From assembly GCF_017498545.1 (NCBI RefSeq), contig NZ_CP071793.1, positions 6,523,001-6,587,000 of the forward strand: a DNA stretch of 64,000 nucleotides, written 5' to 3'. The stretch is from Sulfidibacter corallicola. Its GTDB lineage: Bacteria > Acidobacteriota > Holophagae > Acanthopleuribacterales > Acanthopleuribacteraceae. This document shows positions 37,011-45,920 of this stretch, piece after piece (within the stretch, counting starts at the first letter, position 1; each line of letters starts with the position of its first letter). Both the position numbers and the translations under genes were made by a program. Under the pieces are notes generated by a model. That model saw nothing but the letters and a program-made list of their open reading frames with translations. It did no database searches and was not told the origin of the DNA.

Positions 37011-38304
37011 ATTCGATCCGATGCCTGAAAAGACCAAAATCGACCTGACGGAAGAGATGTCCGAAGGGAAGCGGTCCGGACTCGGTGACGATGCCGGTTC
37101 CGGCGAGCAGGATCAGGATGCCGAGCTCCTCCTGAAGGCCTTCCAGTCGTTCAGCGAAGCCTCGGTACAACTGGAGCGCTCCTACCAGGAACTCCAGGCC
37201 CACACTCGTGAGTTGGACCTGGAACTCAAGGAAACCAACGAAAAGCTGAAGCGGTCGCTCATCGACCAGGAGGCCACCAGCCTGCACCTGCGCGGCATCC
37301 TCGGCGCACTTCAGGTGGGCATTCTCGTGATCGACCTGGACGGGACCCTGGTGGAAATCAATCCCTCGGCCGCCAAACTGCTCCAGGTGGACGGCAAGAG
37401 CGGTGTGCATTACGCGCGCCTGGATCTCCCGGAGCCCGTCAACGATTTCGTCTACCATTGCCTGGACAGCACCATGCCGCGCCGCCCCCGCCAGGAAGTG
37501 TCGATTCCGGGAGAAGACGGCCAAATCGATTTGGAGCTGACTTTTCGGTTGGTGCGACCGGAGGGCGGCGGCATCATGTCCGTACTGATCCTGATCGAGG
37601 ACAAAACCCTGCTCAATCGCCTGCAGAGCCAGTCGAAGCGTACGGCGCGGCTGGCCGCGATGGGAGAAATGGCCGCCGAGTTGGCTCACGAGATTCGCAA
37701 TCCCCTGGGCTCGATCAAGCTGTTCTCCGGATTGCTGGAATCCGATTTGGAGGCCATGCCCGACCAGGCCAAGCTGGCCTACCAGATATCTCACGGCGTC
37801 ACGGTTCTGGAGAATATCGTCTCCAACATCCTGGCCTATTCGGCCAACGTCACGCCCAAACTCGAGTCGATCGACCTGGCGGTGCTGATCGACGAGAGCC
37901 TGTCCCTATTCGAATTGGAGCGGGACCGCAAGGAAATCCAGCTCGAGGTCACGCCGCCCCAAAAACCCGCGCGCATCATGGGCGATCCCCACTTGCTCAA
38001 GCAGGTGGTGCTCAACCTTTGTAACAATGCCATCAAGGCCATGAAAAAGGGGGGGCGCCTGGAGATCCACATCAAGCGACGCGAGGAATACGCGGATCTG
38101 GTGATCACCGATTCGGGGCACGGCATTCCCGCCGGCGAACTGCACAAGATCTTCGATCCCTTTTTCACGACGTTCCGCGGTGGCACGGGGTTGGGCCTCT
38201 CGGTGGTGAACCAGATCGTCGAGAAACACCGCGGCGCGATCGACGTGAAATCCGTGGTCGGTGAGGGCACGTCGGTGTACGTGTCCCTGCCGCGGATTAC
38301 CTGA
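36997..38304 (+). CDS. PAS-domain sensor histidine kinase (AtoS/FlrB-like)
   Basis: About 435 residues, no membrane segment, so probably cytoplasmic. An acidic head and coiled coil (about 35-90, SYQELQAHTRELDLELKET) come first. A PAS domain follows (about 98-210, ILGALQVGILVIDLDGTLVE). The HisKA box has phospho-His231 (AELAHEIRNPLGS). The HATPase domain has N, G1 and G2 boxes (NLCNNAIKAMKKGG, DSGHGIPAG, GTGLGLSVV). GTG 36997 is chosen because AGGAGG ends 9 nt upstream; ATG 37021 is the alternative. It pairs with the sigma-54 regulator 101 bp downstream. Confidence 0.92.
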   Translation: MAPSEFDPMPEKTKIDLTEEMSEGKRSGLGDDAGSGEQDQDAELLLKAFQSFSEASVQLERSYQELQAHTRELDLELKETNEKLKRSLIDQEATSLHLRGILGALQVGILVIDLDGTLVEINPSAAKLLQVDGKSGVHYARLDLPEPVNDFVYHCLDSTMPRRPRQEVSIPGEDGQIDLELTFRLVRPEGGGIMSVLILIEDKTLLNRLQSQSKRTARLAAMGEMAAELAHEIRNPLGSIKLFSGLLESDLEAMPDQAKLAYQISHGVTVLENIVSNILAYSANVTPKLESIDLAVLIDESLSLFELERDRKEIQLEVTPPQKPARIMGDPHLLKQVVLNLCNNAIKAMKKGGRLEIHIKRREEYADLVITDSGHGIPAGELHKIFDPFFTTFRGGTGLGLSVVNQIVEKHRGAIDVKSVVGEGTSVYVSLPRIT

Positions 38305-38405
38305 CCGGTGTTGGGTCGATTTCCAGACGATCGAGGGCTGGGCATTTGGCGACGATGTTGAAATTTTTGAAAGTGGCGATAGGGTAATAAAGGGAGGTGG
38401 CGTTC

Positions 38406-39830
38406 ATGACTTTTCGACCGGAAGCATATCGAATCCTGGTTGTCGACGACGATTCAGGTATGCGCCTGGCCATGGCCGAGACCCTGAAACGCAAGCGTTA
38501 TCAGGTGGATCAGGCCGAGGACGGGGAAACCGGCCTGTCGATGGTCGCCAAGCACAGTTACCAGGCCCTGATCACCGACCTACGCATGCCGGGCATGACC
38601 GGCTTGGAGTTGCTGAGCGAAGTGAAAAAGGTCTCACCGGCCACGGAAGTCCTGTTGGTGACCGCCTACGGAACCATTCCCACGGCGGTCGAGGCGATGA
38701 AATACGGGGCCTACGACTTCATTCAAAAACCGTTCAGTGCCAAGGACCTGGAGAAAATCGTCTACAACGCGCTGGTCAAGAACATGCCGGAAAACGCCTA
38801 CAAGGCCCGCGATGAAGGCGAAGATCGCTATCGCATCGTGACCCGTTCCGAAAAGATGCTGCAACTGCTGGAAATGGCCAAGCGTGCCGCGAAAAGCAAC
38901 GCGACCGTGTTGATTCAGGCCGAGAGTGGGACCGGCAAGGAACTGCTCGCCCGCTTCATTTGTCGCCATAGCGAGCGCGGCAAGAAGCCGGTCATCGCCA
39001 TCAACTGTGCCGCGCTTCCCGACAACCTGCTCGAGAGCGAGTTGTTCGGCTACGAGAAGGGTAGCTTCACCGGCGCGCTGCACGCCAAGCCTGGGAAGTT
39101 CGAGTTGGCCGACGGCGGCACCATCCTGCTGGACGAAATCGGCGAGATGCCGCTGAGCCTTCAGGCCAAGCTGCTGCGGGTGCTCCAGGAGCAGGAAGTC
39201 GACCGCATCGGTGGCAAGCAGCCGATTCACGTGGATGTGCGGGTGATCGCGATGACCAACCGCGATTTGAAGAAGCGCATCGAAGAGGGTAACTTCCGCG
39301 AAGATTTGTACTACCGATTGAACGTGATCCCCATGGAAATCGCCAGTCTGCGCGAGCGCAAGGAGGACCTCGACGAACTGGTGGGGTTCTTCATGAAGAA
39401 GTTCGGGCGTACGGAGGCGCGGCTTTCGGTGGCGGCCCGCAACATCCTGATGCGCTACCACTGGCCGGGCAACGTACGCGAGTTGGAGAACATGATTCAA
39501 CGGGCCCTGATTCTCAGCCCCAACGACGTGTTGGAGATCGGCGACCTCTTTCAATTTCAGGGTGACGACGTGCCGCGGGTCGAGACGTCCGCACCCGCGG
39601 TCGACGGGGGAGAGGCTTCCGGAGACGGTTCGGAGCGCGGCGGGTACCGAATCCATGCGGGCATGTCGGTCGCGGAGGCCGAGCGCATCCTGATCGAGCT
39701 GACGTTGGGAGAGACGCAGAACAACAAGACCCACGCGGCCAAAATGCTGGGCATTTCGTTGCGAACCCTGCGCAACAAACTCAACGAGTATGCCGCTTCG
39801 GGCAATCCCGTCAATATCAGCAAGGGGTGA
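38406..39830 (+). CDS. NtrC-family sigma-54 response regulator
   Basis: 474 residues. The receiver has the acidic pocket VVDDDSG, phospho-Asp58 (TDLRMPG) and Lys108 (QKPF). The AAA+ domain has Walker A AESGTGKE (172-179), Walker B GGTILLDEIGEMP and the arginine-finger region. The sigma-54 contact loop reads GSFTGA (219-224), where most family members have GAFTGA. The Fis-type HTH is at the C-terminus (THAAKMLGISLRTLRNKL). ATG 38406 lies 8 nt after GGGAGG. It is probably phosphorylated by the kinase upstream and activates unknown sigma-54 promoters. Confidence 0.95.
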   Translation: MTFRPEAYRILVVDDDSGMRLAMAETLKRKRYQVDQAEDGETGLSMVAKHSYQALITDLRMPGMTGLELLSEVKKVSPATEVLLVTAYGTIPTAVEAMKYGAYDFIQKPFSAKDLEKIVYNALVKNMPENAYKARDEGEDRYRIVTRSEKMLQLLEMAKRAAKSNATVLIQAESGTGKELLARFICRHSERGKKPVIAINCAALPDNLLESELFGYEKGSFTGALHAKPGKFELADGGTILLDEIGEMPLSLQAKLLRVLQEQEVDRIGGKQPIHVDVRVIAMTNRDLKKRIEEGNFREDLYYRLNVIPMEIASLRERKEDLDELVGFFMKKFGRTEARLSVAARNILMRYHWPGNVRELENMIQRALILSPNDVLEIGDLFQFQGDDVPRVETSAPAVDGGEASGDGSERGGYRIHAGMSVAEAERILIELTLGETQNNKTHAAKMLGISLRTLRNKLNEYAASGNPVNISKG

Positions 39831-40046
39831 GCGGATCGGTGAGGCGATTAGCCATGAAGGAGAACCTTCAAGCGATCTTCGCGGCCGCACATTCGGAGGG
39901 GCTGGACGCGAGCCTAAAAAGTGTTCCATCCCGATCAGCGGTGGCTGCGAATTTTCACTATGGAGTCGCCCCAGGCCGAGGGCCGGATTGCCAGTGATCG
40001 GAATGCCGATGGTCCGGCACACCGGCCACCGGGTTTTCGGGTCAGA

Positions 40047-40143
40047 AACTAATCGAAGTGGATCTCTTGGGAGTTCCCGCATTTGTGAAAGGGCCGTCGT
40101 CGCAGTAGGTTGGGCCGCTGGCCCGACTTTTTGACGAAATTTC
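40047..40143 (+). repeat. R1 dispersed repeat, copy B
   Basis: AACTAATCGAAG, then GGGAGTTCCCGCATTTGTGA and GCAGTAGGTTGG, the hairpin GGGCC-GCT-GGCCC and the tail GACTTTTTGACGAA. Same element as at 34201-34290 but with a different stem sequence that still pairs. Confidence 0.75.
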
Positions 40144-40210
40144 CGGCCATTGTATCAACTCGGGATTTTTTCCCTACATTAGAACTTTACATAGTTTAGT
40201 TTGTTACATA

Positions 40211-40258
40211 AGAGCCGCGAACCAGCGGGCAAACCAGTTCGATTTCGAGAAAGAAACA
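40211..40258 (+). repeat. 48-bp direct repeat, first unit (part of R2)
   Basis: Starts AGAGCCGCGAACCAGCGGGC and ends GAGAAAGAAACA. The second unit is at 40463-40510 with two mismatches by eye. It is followed at 40267-40440 by DNA that resembles, in inverse orientation, 63725-63945. Confidence 0.75.
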
Positions 40259-40462
40259 CTAAATATGGTTTCTGGCGAAGGGCCATGGGTCATTCATCCG
40301 AAAAATTAAGCATGAACCCATGAACATCGGAAAGCAGGAAAGGACCGGAATTGGTATACATCATGGTCCTGTTTTTCCTGGTTTCGTTCATTCCTGGCTT
40401 CCTGATCAAGATTTGACGATAGCAAGACCCAGCTCAGGTAGAAAACACCACTTTGGTTCAAG

Positions 40463-40510
40463 AGAGCCGCAAACCAGCGGGCAAACCAGCTCGATTTCGA
40501 GAAAGAAACA
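40463..40510 (+). repeat. 48-bp direct repeat, second unit
   Basis: Nearly identical to 40211-40258 (two differences seen). About 250 bp separates the units, so this may be a duplication flanking the R2 body. Confidence 0.75.
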
Positions 40511-40567
40511 ACGCGAAGCGAGCCAGCATCGTGGCCCCGGCTGCCTGAGAGGGGCGTCGTGCAGGGC

Positions 40568-40637
40568 GGTAAGGCAGGGCCGGTATGGCACGGCCGGTAA
40601 GGCAGGGCCGGTATGGCAGGGCCGGTATGGCCAGGTA
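40568..40637 (+). repeat. 14-bp minisatellite, five units
   Basis: Successive units GGTAAGGCAGGGCC, GGTATGGCACGGCC, GGTAAGGCAGGGCC, GGTATGGCAGGGCC, then a partial GGTATGGCCAGG. It lies inside what looks like an R1 repeat, between its TGAGAGGGGCGTCGT part and its terminal hairpin. Confidence 0.8.
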
Positions 40638-40660
40638 GGTGCGACCGCTGGTCGCACATT
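40636..40660. repeat. R1-type terminal hairpin, variant stem
   Basis: GTGCGACC, loop GCT, GGTCGCAC, preceded by AGGTAG as in the other R1 copies (GTAGGTTGG) and followed by ATTCCG. The stem sequence differs completely from other copies but pairing is perfect. Confidence 0.6.
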
Positions 40661-40733
40661 CCGAAGCTCCTGTTTTTATTGGAGCTTCGCTCTTTGGCGT
40701 TCTGAATTTTCGCAACTCTGATCACTTCAAAGT

Positions 40734-40790
40734 GTCGGCCGGGCCGGCCAACCTACAGCCGCGCCGACCCTCAAAGCATGCGGGAACTCC
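40734..40790 (-). repeat. R1 dispersed repeat, copy C (inverted)
   Basis: Read on the minus strand: GGAGTTCCCGCATGCTTTGA, GGGTCGGCGCGGCTGTAGG, then the hairpin GGCCG-GCC-CGGCC and GACAC. Same order of elements as copies A and B. Confidence 0.65.
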
Positions 40791-41004
40791 TCGCATGGAT
40801 CACTTCGAAATGTTCATCAGGCGGGCTTACCGCCCCTGATGCCCTACCTGGTATGACGAATCTCTCCGCATTCGGGGACTCCGAGCAGGTTGGTTTCAAG
40901 AGAGCTTGCAGAGGACGGGGAGGAATACGGAGTGCCTGCCAGATGAACCTTCCCTGATTTCGTGTCGATCTGCGTGATTCGTGGACAAACTCTTTTTTGC
41001 CAAA

Positions 41005-41079
41005 GGCGAGCCAGAAAAGGATGGTTCGGAAAAACCTTGGTCCGCAGGAGGGAATGCGTGGACACTTTTCGGGCTCGCC
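41005..41079 (-). terminator. Long inverted repeat after the BNR gene, probable terminator
   Basis: GGCGAGCCAGAAAAG (41005-41019) and CTTTTCGGGCTCGCC (41065-41079): 15-bp arms, one mismatch, 45-nt loop. It lies within 6 nt of the BNR gene stop. Read leftward, TTTGG and later more T residues follow. The long loop is unusual for an intrinsic terminator. Confidence 0.4.
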
Positions 41080-41084
41080 TCCGG

Positions 41085-44000
41085 CTAGCGGCCGATTGCC
41101 GATATCCCGGCCAGGAATTTCCGTTGTGGCGTGTTGTGATCGCCCCATAATTGGAAACCCGCCAAAACCGGTCGATCCGCCACGATATTCACCTGGCCGC
41201 CCGTCACATCGGCGCCGGGGAACAGGTCACGCACCAACCGCGTGGCTTTTTGGCCCGGATTCAAGGTTCCCAGATCGGCACGTGCGACGACCTGCCCGGA
41301 AGCGTCGAGCAATCGGGCTTCCGCCGCCACGGGCGCTTCGTCCGTATTGACCGCGACGATGCCGGTCCAATGGCGCGCATCACTGCGCACGTAGGGATAG
41401 ATCAGCCGGGCGGCCGATGCGGTATTGCCCTGAAGGCCCGCGAACACTTCGTTGCCACTGGAAGTGGGCGCGCCGAAGAGCTCGTACCCGATCAGCGGCT
41501 GATCCGAGCGCACCCGAAGCCAGGCGGTTTCGGCCGAGATCCGCGGGTTGCCGGACTGGATGGTGTCGGCGTCGAACAGCAGGGTTTCCTTGCCGCTTGG
41601 CGCAACGCTCAGGGTCTGGCTTGAGATGAGATTGCCGGCCGCATCGAAGGCCTCTTCGGTCACGTTGGCCGTTGCCGCGCCCGTGTTGATGTAGACCAGC
41701 CCGGTCCAGAACTGGCTGGTGTCGGTGGCCACGTGCAACAGGCGCAGTTCCTGGCCGCTGCGGTCGTCGAGTCCCAGGGCGGCGCTTTCCCTGCGGCCCG
41801 GCAGCCGCGAAAAGCGTTCCATGGCCACCAGCGGTTGGTCGCTGTCGAGGCGTGCCCAGAATACCTGGTCCAAGTCACCGTCGAACAGCCGGTTCAGGTC
41901 GTTGGCCGACCTCGTGAATTCGGGGCCAAGGCCGTTCGGCGTCGCGGTTTGATTGGAGGGAAAGGCCTGAAGCGTGCCCGTGCCGCCATCGGCGCCCGGA
42001 TTGACGGCAACCAGTTCGGTGCTGAACTGAGCCGTGTCCCGAGCCACGTGGGGCAGAAACGGCGAGGTGGAGGCGTTCGGTGCCAAGTAGGCCGAGCGGG
42101 TGTCCGTGTCGTTCAGTTCCGCGAACGCGATCAGCTCGGTATCGCTTTCGATGCGGATCCAACGCACCGCACTGGGGAGGTCGGGGAACAGCTCGGCGAC
42201 GTCCCGCAACGTGCTTTGGTTGGCGGCCAGTTCGGTCACGACGGCACTGGTTCCCAGCCACCCGCCGGCGGCGGTAAAGCCGTCGATGCGCACGGCGGTT
42301 GTGCCGTCCGCGGGATTCACCAGTCCGACGCGAGTCGTCGCGTCGCGGCCCTCGTGGATTTCGGGGAGCACCGCCGCGAAGGCCAGCGTCGACGACGCGC
42401 CCTTGGGCATCGGGTCCAGCAACGAACGATAGAACAGGCCGTTGCCGTGGCTGCCCAGGTATAGCAACCGTTTCTCGGGATCGATGATCAGATCCCCCAC
42501 CAGCACCGCTTCGGGCAGGCCGTCCTGCAGCGAAAACCAGGAGTAGCCGCTGTCGAGACTCACGAACACGCCCAGGTCGTTGCCGATGTAGAGGTGGTCC
42601 GGGTGTTGGGGATCGATGGTGATCGCGGTGGTCGGCACGTCGGGCAAGCGGCCCCGATCCACGCTCTCCCAGGTGGTGCCGCCGTCGCGGGTGCGGTAGA
42701 GATGGTCGCTGCCGTAGCCGGAAAGGACGGCATAGACGGTTTGATCGTCGTTGGGGTCGATGGCCAGGTCGGGTACGTAGCGATCCGGCAGGTTACCCGT
42801 GATGTCGATCCAACTCTGGCCGCCGTTGACGGTCTTGAACAGGCGCAGGCGCTCCTTGTTGGGCGCGGTGGCCACGTAGACCAGATTCTCGTCGTGCGGA
42901 GAAATCTCCATGGCCAGCAGCGGATCGGCGCCCAGGGGAAGGCCGTCGTTCGTGGCGGTCCAGTTGCGGCCCAGGTTGTCGCTGCGCCACACCACGTCGC
43001 GCCCGGCGTAAATGACGTCGGGGTTGCTGGCCGCACCGCGCACCGGCGCGTTCATCGACGAATGGGACGAAGGATCCAATTCGTAGCAGTCGGGTTGGGC
43101 GCTGGAACAGTTCGGCGGGCTGGTCACCGTGCCGCCGATACCTTCCGCATTGATGAACCACAGGAAAGGCCCGCTCGCCATGAAGGTGTCGGGCGTGCGG
43201 GGATCGATGACCACGTAGCCGGCTTCGTGGCCGTAATACTGTTGGAACAGATACGGCGTATCGCCGTCGAAATCGAGGCGCAGGCTGCCGTTGATATCCT
43301 GGGCGGTGCCCATGACCGGGTTGGGTGCGTGGGGCGAAACCGCCATGCCGTTGAAAAACTGGAGGCTGTGATAGCCCAGGTTGGCCGTTTCCCAGCTCTC
43401 GCCGCCGTCTTGGCTGGTGGCGATGCCCTGGTCGGCAGCCAGGAACATCAGGCTCGGGTCATGGGGCGAGGCGACCAGGGCGTGGAAGTCCGCCATGGCG
43501 TTGAACAGGGCGACGCCAAAGTCGATTTGGGTGCCGCTGTCGTAGGAGACGTGAAGGCTGACGCCACCCAGGATGAGGTGGGTCGGATCGGCGGGATCCA
43601 CGAACACGAAATGCGAATACCAGCCCTGATGCAGCGAGTAGTCCCGGTCGTTTACCTGCGTCCAAGTACGTCCGCCGTCGGTGGATCGACAGAGCCAGGT
43701 GGCGTTGTCCGGTGGGGTGAATCCTTGCTCGTCCTCGTTTCTGGCGAAGACCGTATGACCGTTCCCGATGCTGGCGTACACCAGATCGGGTTGCGTCTTG
43801 GAGGCGTGTAGGATGGCCTTGCCACCGAAGGTTTCGGGCAGTCCCCCCGTGATTTTGGTCCAGGTGGCCCCGTCGTCTTCACTGAGATAGAGACCGTGAC
43901 CGGGTGAGGCGAACCCCCCGCAGGCGGCCAGGACGCGACCTGGATGGTTGGGGAACAGGACCAGGCTGGTCGCCATGGGCACGGAGTGGACCTGATCCCA

Positions 44001-44753
44001 GGAAGTGCCTCCATCGTCGCTGCGATAGATGCCGTCGGTCGTGGCCGCCCAAACGATGCGTGCGTCGCGTGGATCGTAGGTGAGGGCCTGGACGCCACTG
44101 TCCTGACGGGTGCGCCAGTCGAGGCTCATCGACCAGGATTGACCGCCGTCTTCGCTGATGAGGATGCCGATGCCGTAACTGCCGCGTGTTTCCCGGCGCG
44201 CGTAGCCGGGGAAGGTCTCTTCGAAGCCGTAGACCTCGCCCGTGCCGATCATCATCTGGTCGGGGTTGTCGGGATTGATCGCGATGGCGGCGACGCCCTG
44301 GACGGGGAAGCCGGTAGGGACCCGCGACCATCGAGGGGTGCTGGTGGCGCTATCGGTGCGCCACAGGCCGCCGCTCGCCGAGCCGGCGAACAGCGTGTCG
44401 GGTCGCGTTGGATGGAACGCCAATGCGAGGGTGCGTCCGCTGAGGCCGGCGGGCACGGATTGCCAGGGATCAGCATCCTTGTGCAGGGTCGTCGCTTTCC
44501 GGAAATCGTTCCGGACCTTGTCGAACGCGTGGGTGAAGCCGCGTTTCGGCAGGGCTTCGTGGGGATAGGCACGCTGTTTGTGCCAGGAAATGAGACCGTT
44601 GTAGGAGCCTGGCGTCTTTGGTTTGCCGGGCTTGGTGGTTTCTGTCACTCGAGATGCTGGTGGGGGAGACAGAACCCAAAGAGAAAGGGAAAAACCAGTG
44701 AGCAATACGAGAAGCGTTGTTACCCAAAGGATGCGGCGTGGGGAGCGATACAT
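41085..44753 (-). CDS. Large secreted Asp-box (BNR/sortilin-like) propeller protein
   Basis: 1,222 residues from MYRSPRRILW; AGGTGA lies about 6 nt upstream, better than the Met seven codons earlier. A signal anchor or signal peptide is at 9-30. Many Asp-boxes (S/T-x-D-x-G-x-x-W) occur: ISEDGGQSW, YRSDDGGTSW, YLSEDDGATW, RSTDGGRTW, TSQDGGESW, KTVNGGQSW, YRTRDGGTTW and VSLDSGYSW. These indicate a 10-bladed VPS10/exo-alpha-sialidase-type propeller or two smaller ones. The C-terminal third has at least three copies of a beta module beginning with a pattern such as HVATDTSQFWTGLVYINTG. The sialidase FRIP arginine motif is not evident, so a binding rather than hydrolytic role is likely. Flanked by inverted short repeats. 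Confidence 0.9.
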   Translation of the reverse strand: MYRSPRRILWVTTLLVLLTGFSLSLWVLSPPPASRVTETTKPGKPKTPGSYNGLISWHKQRAYPHEALPKRGFTHAFDKVRNDFRKATTLHKDADPWQSVPAGLSGRTLALAFHPTRPDTLFAGSASGGLWRTDSATSTPRWSRVPTGFPVQGVAAIAINPDNPDQMMIGTGEVYGFEETFPGYARRETRGSYGIGILISEDGGQSWSMSLDWRTRQDSGVQALTYDPRDARIVWAATTDGIYRSDDGGTSWDQVHSVPMATSLVLFPNHPGRVLAACGGFASPGHGLYLSEDDGATWTKITGGLPETFGGKAILHASKTQPDLVYASIGNGHTVFARNEDEQGFTPPDNATWLCRSTDGGRTWTQVNDRDYSLHQGWYSHFVFVDPADPTHLILGGVSLHVSYDSGTQIDFGVALFNAMADFHALVASPHDPSLMFLAADQGIATSQDGGESWETANLGYHSLQFFNGMAVSPHAPNPVMGTAQDINGSLRLDFDGDTPYLFQQYYGHEAGYVVIDPRTPDTFMASGPFLWFINAEGIGGTVTSPPNCSSAQPDCYELDPSSHSSMNAPVRGAASNPDVIYAGRDVVWRSDNLGRNWTATNDGLPLGADPLLAMEISPHDENLVYVATAPNKERLRLFKTVNGGQSWIDITGNLPDRYVPDLAIDPNDDQTVYAVLSGYGSDHLYRTRDGGTTWESVDRGRLPDVPTTAITIDPQHPDHLYIGNDLGVFVSLDSGYSWFSLQDGLPEAVLVGDLIIDPEKRLLYLGSHGNGLFYRSLLDPMPKGASSTLAFAAVLPEIHEGRDATTRVGLVNPADGTTAVRIDGFTAAGGWLGTSAVVTELAANQSTLRDVAELFPDLPSAVRWIRIESDTELIAFAELNDTDTRSAYLAPNASTSPFLPHVARDTAQFSTELVAVNPGADGGTGTLQAFPSNQTATPNGLGPEFTRSANDLNRLFDGDLDQVFWARLDSDQPLVAMERFSRLPGRRESAALGLDDRSGQELRLLHVATDTSQFWTGLVYINTGAATANVTEEAFDAAGNLISSQTLSVAPSGKETLLFDADTIQSGNPRISAETAWLRVRSDQPLIGYELFGAPTSSGNEVFAGLQGNTASAARLIYPYVRSDARHWTGIVAVNTDEAPVAAEARLLDASGQVVARADLGTLNPGQKATRLVRDLFPGADVTGGQVNIVADRPVLAGFQLWGDHNTPQRKFLAGISAIGR

Positions 44754-45180
44754 GGACGTCACCTGTCGGTTCATAAGTTTCAAATGCCATTCTCGGACGA
44801 TTGCAGCGGTGGTGCCAACCCCCCAATTGTCCACGAAATGCTTGAACGGGCTTACTTTTTGTCCACTAAAATCACGAAAAAACACGAAAAACGAACCTTG
44901 TGGGTTGGGAGACCTCCGCGTTCATCCTGTGCGGGTTCGTGTTTCCGAAGGATAAGGACGGAGTCGAGGATCCGGGAAAGCATGTCCAACCGCACCGCAT
45001 GCATCGCATCTCGGATGCCTCGTTGGCGCATCCTGGGGAATTTTGAAATGCGTTTCTGCGGGGTGCGAATCTCAATTCCGCTGCAATGAGCGTCCGATCC
45101 CGAAGGGTCGGTTTCTCCCAGCGGTGGATCGCAATCGATCTTTTTTTGTCCGCGAATCACACGGACTGACACGAATAAAT

Positions 45181-45235
45181 AGGACCCATGGGTGTCACCT
45201 GACAGGAATAGGACCCATGGGTGTCACCTGACAGG
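45181..45235 (+). repeat. 29-bp tandem duplication
   Basis: Two adjacent copies of a unit starting AGGACCCATGGGTGTCACCT; the first is 45181-45209, the second runs to 45235. The unit itself contains the short palindromes CCCATGGG and GGTGTCACC. Confidence 0.8.
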
Positions 45236-45480
45236 TGTTCTGGGGGAGTCCGGGCTTAAAATAATAGATATTCATTGCTTATGCTGATGTAATTGCCATT
45301 TTGAATCATCTGGGCCTGTGTTCAGTTCCCTGAAAAACAACGCAATAGGTTTCGAATGGAATGACTATGTCTGTATTCGTGTGGATTTGAGTGATTCGTG
45401 GACAAGTCATCATATGCCGCGCGTGACGCGTCCGATTCGTGTATCCCGTTGGCCGATACAAATCGTTACAAACTGGTACC

Positions 45481-45920
45481 GAAAGCCCACTGACCGCCAA
45501 GCGGGCATTTCTCATAATGAACTCCGGGGAGGCCAATCGGAGATCTTGGCGGACACCGCAAAGCTCATGAACGATTGTGTCGACCCGTGAGAATCGTGGC
45601 CAAGGAACCAGAGTCGCGGATCACGCATGGCTGCGGAGGAAGCAACCCGGCCTCGTCGGTGCTCTTTCGTGTTTTTTCGTGTATTTAGTGGACTGGTGGC
45701 GAAAGCCCACTGACCGCCAAGCGGGCATTTCTCATAATGAACTCCGGGGAGGCCAATCGGAGATCTTGGCGGACACCGCAAAACTCATGAACGATTGTGT
45801 CGACCCGTGAGAATCGTGGCCAAGGAACCAGAGTCGCGGATCAGGCATGGCTGCGGAGGAAGCAACTCGGCCTCGTCGGTGCTTTTTCGTGTCTTTTCGT
45901 GTATTTAGTGGACTGGTGCC
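45481..45920 (+). repeat. Tandem 220-bp repeat (two units plus decayed third)
   Basis: Units 45481-45700 and 45701-45920 both begin GAAAGCCCACTGACCGCCAA and differ at about six positions by eye. A third unit starts at 45921 with the same 20 bases, then diverges strongly though still alignable to about 45990. Each full unit ends with a TTTCGTGT...AGTGGAC element. The array abuts the promoter region of the rstA-like gene. Confidence 0.9.

Larger units (their letters stand above)
39831..41084. other. 1.25-kb gene-free region packed with repeats
   Basis: No supported gene. It holds R1 copies (40047-40143 forward, 40734-40790 inverted, and a split copy at 40542-40660 interrupted by a 14-bp minisatellite). 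It also holds the R2 element with a 48-bp direct repeat (40211-40258 and 40463-40510), a TTTCGTGT-type element (40958-40988) and a long inverted repeat at 41005-41079 next to the BNR gene stop. ORFs across it are low-complexity shadows. Confidence 0.6.

Noticed and set aside
45481..45920. CRISPR array or duplicated 77-residue gene in the 220-bp repeat
   Set aside because: Units are long, contiguous and without spacers. The ORF is open only because the repeated DNA lacks a stop in one frame, and there is no RBS or domain.
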